A program made the position numbers and the translations under genes. Below are positions 14,150-18,800 of a DNA stretch of 18,800 bases, piece after piece. The notes below the pieces were generated by a model. It ran no database searches. It saw only the letters and a program-made list of their open reading frames with translations, and was not told where the DNA came from. The DNA is from Methanosarcinales archaeon (GTDB lineage Archaea > Halobacteriota > Methanosarcinia > Methanosarcinales > EX4572-44). The stretch's first letter is position 1, and every line of letters starts with the position of its first letter. The stretch covers positions 1-18,800 of the forward strand of contig RXIJ01000045.1 of assembly GCA_004212095.1 (NCBI GenBank), written 5' to 3'.

Positions 14150-14198
14150 GTAGAAAAATGACCGAAGCCAAATCCTCGGCATCTACGCAATAAAAGCA

Positions 14199-14207
14199 TT
14201 TAATATA
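14199..14207 (+). promoter_or_regulatory. TATA box of the suf-cfbD operon
   Basis: tttaatata is centred about 31 bases before ATG 14234, so the message would have a very short leader. ggtga at 14225-14229 could serve as ribosome site. Spacing and sequence fit an archaeal promoter. Confidence 0.55.
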
Positions 14208-14233
14208 CCTATATTTCTTTTTTCGGTGATAGT

Positions 14234-14980
14234 ATGCTGCAAATAAAAGATTTAACTGTGGAAGTGAATGGAAAAGAGATTTTAAGGGATTTAACCCTTA
14301 ATATTGAATCGGGAGAAGTTCATGTACTGTTTGGACCAAATGGTTGTGGAAAAACAACACTACTGATGACGATTCTTGGCTATCCGGGTTACAAGGTTAA
14401 AAAAGGATGTATAATATTCAAAGAAATTGATATAACTCATTTGCCAACCAACGAACGTGTGAAACTTGGAATGGGTATGTCGTTCCAGCACCCCCCGGAA
14501 ATACGGGGTGTAAAGCTCGGCGACATGGTGAAGATCACACTTGGAAAAGAAAAGAGAGAGGTGGATAAAGAGGTGATAGCACTCGCCAGAAGGCTCAACA
14601 TTTCAACTGATTTTTTAAGCCGCGATGTAAATCTTGGTTTTTCAGGTGGAGAAGTCAAAAAGTCTGAGATACTGCAAATACTTGCACAATCACCAGAGTT
14701 TATCATGTTTGACGAGCCAGATTCTGGTGTGGATATCGAGAACATAGAACTTATTGGCAAAATCATCAGTGAGCTTCTTGATAGAAACAAGATGCCAAGC
14801 AAGAGAGATAGGGCTGGGCTTGTAATCACCCATAGCGGTTCTATCATGCAACACCTGAAAGCAGACCGTGCACATGTAATGATCGATGGACAGATGGCAT
14901 GCTCTGGAATGCCTTATGAGATAACAAAGAATATCATGAAAAATGGCTTTGAAAAATGCGTTGAGTCGTGCAAGAATTGA
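14234..14980 (+). CDS. sufC: SufC, ATPase of the SufBC Fe-S assembly scaffold
   Basis: Soluble ABC-type ATPase that drives Fe-S cluster assembly on SufB/SufD. The 248-residue protein has Walker A GPNGCGKT (34-41), Q-loop Q85, a signature loop LGFSGGE (134-140, where SufC has a degenerate form of LSGGQ), Walker B FIMFDEPDSGVD (157-168) and the switch H200 (VITHSG). FSGGEVKKSEILQ is typical of SufC and separates it from transporter ATPases, as does the absence of any membrane partner. First gene of the operon; sufB begins 13 bases after its stop. Confidence 0.95.
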   Translation: MLQIKDLTVEVNGKEILRDLTLNIESGEVHVLFGPNGCGKTTLLMTILGYPGYKVKKGCIIFKEIDITHLPTNERVKLGMGMSFQHPPEIRGVKLGDMVKITLGKEKREVDKEVIALARRLNISTDFLSRDVNLGFSGGEVKKSEILQILAQSPEFIMFDEPDSGVDIENIELIGKIISELLDRNKMPSKRDRAGLVITHSGSIMQHLKADRAHVMIDGQMACSGMPYEITKNIMKNGFEKCVESCKN

Positions 14981-14993
14981 GGATGGAATTTAA

Positions 14994-16175
14994 ATGAACG
15001 ATAACACCTTTTCAGATGAAGATATTGTAATTGAGAAATACACTACCGGAAAAGAGCACAAACCCCTAAAGTCGCTGGATAAATTTCCAGAGGAATACCG
15101 GGATGACATACTCGATGCCGGAATTGAACCAATGGGAAAAAATCGGGCCGGCTCATTTTTACAGCAAGACGACTCTGTTATCTATTCAAATGCAGAAGAC
15201 AAAAGTCTGGAGATTATGGGCACTGCGGATGCCTTGAAGAAGTATGACTGGCTCAAAGACTATCTATGGAAAATGGTTAAGCCAGACATGGATAAATATA
15301 CCGCCGATGTCGAATCAGAGCATGGACAAGGATACTTTATTCGGTCTAAGGCTGGTTCAAAGGTAACGGTTCCAGCACAGGCTTGTTTATTTATCACATC
15401 AGATAACGTCAGGCAGAATGTACACAACATTGTAATTGCAGAAGAGAATTCCGAACTTCATATCATTGCAGGATGTTCTGTTTCACATACGGTCAACTCT
15501 GCACTCCATCTTGGTGTTTCTGAGTTTTATGTAAAGAAGGGTGCAAAAATCACGTTCACTATGATACATAACTGGAGCAAGGGTATGGAAGTCAGGCCAA
15601 GAACCGCGGTGGTAGTAGAGGATGATGCCGTTTTTATTGATAACTATATCCTGATGACCCCGGTAAAATCGCTTCAAACGTATCCAACAGCCTATTGCGT
15701 TGGCAAAAATGCAAGAGCGACATTTCAGTCAATCGTGTATGCCACAGGAAACACAAAAGTCGATATGGGTGCAAGAGCAGTGCTTCAAGGCAACAACAGC
15801 AGGGCAGAGATATTATCAAGGGCGATTGCTACCGATCATGCGAAGATTATATCGCGCAGTGATATTATAGGGAAGGGGGCAAATGCAAAGGGACACATTG
15901 AATGTACCGGACTCTTGCTTTCTGATGATGCTGAAGTTGATTCGATTCCGGAGCTTAAGGCAATGTGTAAAGATCTCGAGCTTTCACACGAGGCTGCTGT
16001 CGGAAAGATTGCAGAAGAAGAGATTCAATACTTAATGGCAAGAGGTTTGAGTAAGGAGGAAGCTACTTCACTTATTATTCGCGGATTTTTAAATGTGGAC
16101 ATCACTGGACTTCCTGATGTACTTGCAAACGATATAAAGAAAATGCTTGATATGTGTCTGGAGAAGGTTGTGTGA
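14994..16175 (+). CDS. sufB: SufB-family Fe-S cluster assembly scaffold
   Basis: Partner of SufC; in archaea a single SufB-like protein commonly forms the minimal SufBC machine. The 393-residue protein has the beta-helix core (about 110-310) and C-terminal helices. C304 in GHIECTGLLL lies where the bacterial SufB catalytic cysteine is found, and H332-E333 in LELSHEAAVGKI matches the conserved HEA segment; both are candidate cluster ligands. It is shorter than bacterial SufB and has its own N-terminal extension (1-60). SufB versus SufD: Cys and Glu favour SufB. Ribosome site ggatgg. CfbD follows after 37 bases. No sufS, sufE or sufD is present, in line with archaea that use sulfide or other sulfur donors. 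Confidence 0.9.
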   Translation: MNDNTFSDEDIVIEKYTTGKEHKPLKSLDKFPEEYRDDILDAGIEPMGKNRAGSFLQQDDSVIYSNAEDKSLEIMGTADALKKYDWLKDYLWKMVKPDMDKYTADVESEHGQGYFIRSKAGSKVTVPAQACLFITSDNVRQNVHNIVIAEENSELHIIAGCSVSHTVNSALHLGVSEFYVKKGAKITFTMIHNWSKGMEVRPRTAVVVEDDAVFIDNYILMTPVKSLQTYPTAYCVGKNARATFQSIVYATGNTKVDMGARAVLQGNNSRAEILSRAIATDHAKIISRSDIIGKGANAKGHIECTGLLLSDDAEVDSIPELKAMCKDLELSHEAAVGKIAEEEIQYLMARGLSKEEATSLIIRGFLNVDITGLPDVLANDIKKMLDMCLEKVV

Positions 16176-16212
16176 GTTGTCTAAAACTTTCGGATGAAAG
16201 TTGGGAAATAAA

Positions 16213-17295
16213 ATGGTAGCAGATCTTAAAATACTTCATCCAAGACCAAATGCGATTGCAGCAGCACTTTTTACCCTTCGAGACCTTGACGTTGACGTAG
16301 CAGTTATGCACGGTCCGCCGGGGTGTAACTACAAGCTTGCACGCATGCTCGAAGAAGAAGGCATGCATGTGGTAACCACTGCAATGGATGAGACAGACTA
16401 CATCTTTGGTGCAGGAAACCGACTGACAGAGGTGCTCAAACAGGTACTATCCATGTTCAACCCAAAAAGCATTGGGGTTGTTGGCACCTGTGCAAGCATG
16501 ATTATAGGAGAAAACCTGAAAAGTGCTGTTGGTGAGGTACATGCAGAAATTCCCATAATAGTCGTGGACATCCATGCAGGATACCATGATAATATTGTAG
16601 GCGTCATTAAAACACTGGAGGCGGCAAAAAATACAGGTTTAATCAGCGAACCTGAGCTTGACCGACAGAAACATCTCATGCAGGAAGCTTCAGCCCTCGA
16701 AAAAGAAAGGGGTGCAGCAAGCAGTGGCTACATCCAACCATCAAGAGGCGATACCAAGTATGCAGTGGCAAAACAGCTCATAAGCCTTATGAAAGAGGGA
16801 AAGAAGGGTGCAGTGGTACTAAACGCTAAAAAAGAAACTGTGTACATGTTTGCAGATGTGCTTCTTGCGGTAAATGAAGCAGCTTCAAAGTTTTGTATGG
16901 AGCTTATAAATATTGCAAACCTTGAAGAAGTGGGACTTCCAAGAATACAGCGTTATGCGCAGGATATAAAACGTGAGTTTGGAGAAAGGGGTGTGGTATT
17001 GCATCACCTCTGCGGTGGACTTGACGAATATGCCATAACAAACACCTGTGTGGAAAAGCTCATCGAAGGGCTGGACTACGTAGTAATAACAGGAATACCG
17101 CATGCAATCATACCGCCGGAACATGCAGAAGTGTTCTCCATTACAAATGGGCCGCGCCTAGTAGCACCATTGAAACAAGCAGGGCACCACCACGTGATCG
17201 TTGAAATCGACCTTCACCCAAAAACACTTGGCGTGCGAAGCATCGTGGAATCAGAGTTTGGTGAAACCGTAAGAGATTTAATACAAAAACAATAA
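16213..17295 (+). CDS. cfbD: CfbD, NifD-like subunit of Ni-sirohydrochlorin a,c-diamide reductive cyclase (coenzyme F430)
   Basis: With the NifH-like CfbC, CfbD performs the six-electron reduction and ring closure of Ni-sirohydrochlorin a,c-diamide on the way to F430, the cofactor of methyl-coenzyme M reductase. The 360-residue protein begins with the family stretch LHPRPNAIAAALFTLRD, followed by MHGPPGCNYK (C38) and VGTCASMIIGE (C93), cysteines expected to bind an Fe-S cluster as in nitrogenase-like proteins, and ends in LHPKTLGVRSIVE. ATG 16213 is preferred to the in-frame TTG 16201. It lies in one run with sufCB, which suggests shared control of cluster supply and the cluster-bearing enzyme. 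cfbA, B, C and E are not in this window. Confidence 0.9.
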   Translation: MVADLKILHPRPNAIAAALFTLRDLDVDVAVMHGPPGCNYKLARMLEEEGMHVVTTAMDETDYIFGAGNRLTEVLKQVLSMFNPKSIGVVGTCASMIIGENLKSAVGEVHAEIPIIVVDIHAGYHDNIVGVIKTLEAAKNTGLISEPELDRQKHLMQEASALEKERGAASSGYIQPSRGDTKYAVAKQLISLMKEGKKGAVVLNAKKETVYMFADVLLAVNEAASKFCMELINIANLEEVGLPRIQRYAQDIKREFGERGVVLHHLCGGLDEYAITNTCVEKLIEGLDYVVITGIPHAIIPPEHAEVFSITNGPRLVAPLKQAGHHHVIVEIDLHPKTLGVRSIVESEFGETVRDLIQKQ

Positions 17296-17350
17296 GAAAG
17301 TATTTTTATCTCTAATTTAAAATGAAGACAACCGAAGAGAAATAATAAAT

Positions 17351-17571
17351 ATGCGGAAAATTGATATGAAAAAAAGACAAATCAATTTTATTGATGAACA
17401 GATTATCGATTGTTTAATATTCTTTACTCACTTCCTCTCAAAACTCACTTCCTCTCAAAATTCGCCGCCGACTGTATTCCTACCGACCTCGCTGACAAAG
17501 TCGCGCCCTACCTCGAACCAATGAATTACGACCGCCGGACTATATTTGAATGCAAAAACGAACTGGTCTGA
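17351..17571 (+). pseudogene. Small gene interrupted by a 17-bp tandem duplication
   Basis: From ATG 17351 the frame reads MRKIDMKKRQINFIDEQIID, CLIFFTHFLSK, and then meets a second copy of 17 bases that shifts the frame. If one copy is removed the frame continues FAADCIPTDLADKVAPYLEP, MNYDRRTIFECKNELV and stops at 17569-17571, giving 67 residues. The repaired protein looks natural (amphipathic helix, acidic and basic surface) but I do not recognise its family. It lies 55 bases after cfbD with a T-rich stretch before it. Either an inactivated gene or one that switches by slippage. Confidence 0.6.
17426..17459 (+). repeat. Perfect 17-bp tandem duplication
   Basis: actcacttcctctcaaa occurs at 17426-17442 and again at 17443-17459 with no gap. 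As 17 is not a multiple of three, it shifts the reading frame of the small gene at 17351-17571. The exact identity suggests a recent event. Confidence 0.97.
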
Positions 17572-17606
17572 GCATGAAATAAGAGAAAACGCAGGCGCTT
17601 GGGGAG

Positions 17607-17723
17607 ATGAACATGGCGGTTATTGGGAAGGTGTACAAGCGGTTGAGTGAGGATAAGGGGGTGGGGGCGCATCTGGCAGCTACAGACAGGAGACGGAATG
17701 GATGGAGAAAGGATAATAAATAA
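17607..17723 (+). CDS. Possible 38-residue small protein
   Basis: ATG 17607 has ggggag directly before it (spacing short). The frame reads MNMAVIGKVYKRLSEDKGVG and ends RRRNGWRKDNK, overlapping the methyltransferase start by 26 bases. The region is richer in G than the genes around it. The protein is basic, with no recognised domain. It may be a relic of a longer gene or chance. Confidence 0.3.
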   Translation: MNMAVIGKVYKRLSEDKGVGAHLAATDRRRNGWRKDNK

Positions 17724-18800
17724 TATAGACAATAAAAAAGTTTACTTGAATCTGAATCCCAATGATTGGTCAGGTAGTTGTTTGGCTACGGAAAGTACTG
17801 TCCATCAGCTTTCTCCGTATATCGGAAAAATTAAATCAGTTTTTGCGAGGAAATTAATTACAACATACACAGAACCAGGAGATGTCATCTTAGATCCTTT
17901 TGCAGGCTCTGGTACAATGGCATTCGAATCACTAATTGCCGAAAGACATGCAATTGCAAATGATATGAATCCATATGCATTGATTTTAATTAAAGCAAAA
18001 ATGTTTCCGCCTAATTCTTTAGAAGAGGCAATTGAAAAGGCTAAAGATTATATTTCTTCAAGTGAACAACAAATTGATAAAATTAATTTGAAAGAAGTGC
18101 CGGAGTGGGTTAAACAATTTTATCATCAAGATACGTTGAAAGAAATAATGTCACTTAGTCAATTACTGCGAGATAATGACGAGCATTTTTTACTCGCATG
18201 CCTTTTAGGAATTTTACACCATGAACGCCCTGGATTTTTGTCTTATCCAGCAAGTCATTTAGTTCCATATTTAAGAACAAAAAAATATCCTCCTGATGAA
18301 TATCCAGAGATGTATGCTTACAGAGATGTAGAATCAAGATTGATTAAGAAAATAAAACGCGTTTATAGGCGTTTTCCTATAATTAATAGCACTCTACAAA
18401 AAACCTGTTTCGAAAAGGACGCAGAACAACTAATTCTTGCAAAAAATAGTATTGATGCTGTTATATCAAGCCCGCCTTATATGAACGCTTTAGATTATGC
18501 AAGAGATAACAGATTGAGGTTATGGCTTCTGGGGGAAACTGATTATAAGAAATATGACAATAAAAGTCCACGCAACATCGACGATTTCAAAGATTTGATG
18601 AAAAAGGTAATGAAAAATCTCTATCCCGCATTGAAAATTAATTCATGTTGTATTTTTGTTCTTGGGGATATAAACAGATCTAAAAAATCGATTAATACAG
18701 CATTATCTATCTTGGATATTGCAAATGATATGGGAGTTTTTAAATGTGAAGGATTCATTCAAGATAAAGTACCTACTTTCAGAAGAGCCAGAAAAGAGGG
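17698..18800 (+). CDS. DNA (cytosine-N4/adenine-N6) methyltransferase, N-terminal 367 codons (runs off the window)
   Basis: Methylates an exocyclic amino group of DNA bases. HQLSPYIGKIKS.FARKLI leads into the SAM motif LDPFAGSGT (D66-T73), and about 185 residues later comes the catalytic SPPY (S258-Y261) in ISSPPYMNALDYARDNRLRLW. SPPY is commoner in N4-cytosine enzymes. The order SAM motif, long variable part, catalytic motif is that of the alpha-type group, with the intervening part as possible target-recognition region. ATG 17698 has aggag at 17688-17692. No stop occurs before the window edge. Codon use is more AT-rich than in sufCB or cfbD, suggesting acquired DNA. It may be a solitary enzyme or part of a restriction-modification or phage-defence set beyond the edge. 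Confidence 0.85.
   Translation, partial: MDGERIINNIDNKKVYLNLNPNDWSGSCLATESTVHQLSPYIGKIKSVFARKLITTYTEPGDVILDPFAGSGTMAFESLIAERHAIANDMNPYALILIKAKMFPPNSLEEAIEKAKDYISSSEQQIDKINLKEVPEWVKQFYHQDTLKEIMSLSQLLRDNDEHFLLACLLGILHHERPGFLSYPASHLVPYLRTKKYPPDEYPEMYAYRDVESRLIKKIKRVYRRFPIINSTLQKTCFEKDAEQLILAKNSIDAVISSPPYMNALDYARDNRLRLWLLGETDYKKYDNKSPRNIDDFKDLMKKVMKNLYPALKINSCCIFVLGDINRSKKSINTALSILDIANDMGVFKCEGFIQDKVPTFRRARKE

Overview
This window is archaeal. It encodes an archaeal exosome subunit (Csl4), RNA polymerase subunit L, the radical-type diphthamide enzyme Dph2, the KEOPS subunit Pcc1, archaeal Trm5 and an archaeal ATP-dependent DNA ligase. A NifD-like protein that I read as CfbD, of coenzyme F430 biosynthesis, points to a methanogen, a methane-oxidising (ANME-type) archaeon or a relative that uses methyl-/alkyl-coenzyme M reductase. 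AT-rich spacers, TATA-like boxes close to start codons and purine-rich Shine-Dalgarno sites fit this. I cannot fix the genus.

Layout. 1-800: possible tail of an upstream gene, then a two-gene operon (DsrE-like sulfur-relay protein and a Cys/Gly/Pro-rich coiled-coil protein) closed by a hairpin terminator. 800-1920: non-coding accessory DNA with an IS5-type transposase remnant and a palindromic repeat that has expanded into three exact 51-bp units. 1925-5136: tight + operon pcc1-dph2-amidohydrolase-usp-usp. 5137-6740: a second degraded patch with an IS4/IS1634-like transposase relic, an AT-rich putative cyclase gene and two small gene relics. 6748-7956: thrC on the minus strand. 8291-9192: csl4-rpoL, with the rpoL 3' end running into a convergent tRNA-Leu(UAG) gene. 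9241-9583: palindromic and inverted-repeat elements. 9584-12680: CoA-disulfide-reductase-like flavoprotein and DNA ligase. 12956-13960: trm5 on the minus strand, with a perfect dyad over its TATA box. 14234-17295: sufC-sufB-cfbD. 17351-17571: small gene broken by a 17-bp tandem duplication. 17698-18800: start of a DNA methyltransferase that runs off the window.

How the genes fit together. One theme is translation and RNA processing (pcc1, dph2, trm5, tRNA-Leu, csl4, rpoL). Another is Fe-S assembly coupled to F430: SufBC would supply clusters, and CfbD belongs to a nitrogenase-like Fe-S enzyme. I did not find a clear new defence or biosynthetic system. The least explained parts are non-coding: (i) a hairpin repeat of about 90 bp found twice, each time directly upstream of and co-oriented with a translation-related gene (pcc1, tRNA-Leu); (ii) elements sharing a conserved end, upstream of the flavoprotein gene and of sufC; (iii) the dyad over the trm5 promoter. 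The partial methyltransferase at the right edge could open onto a restriction-modification or defence locus outside the window.
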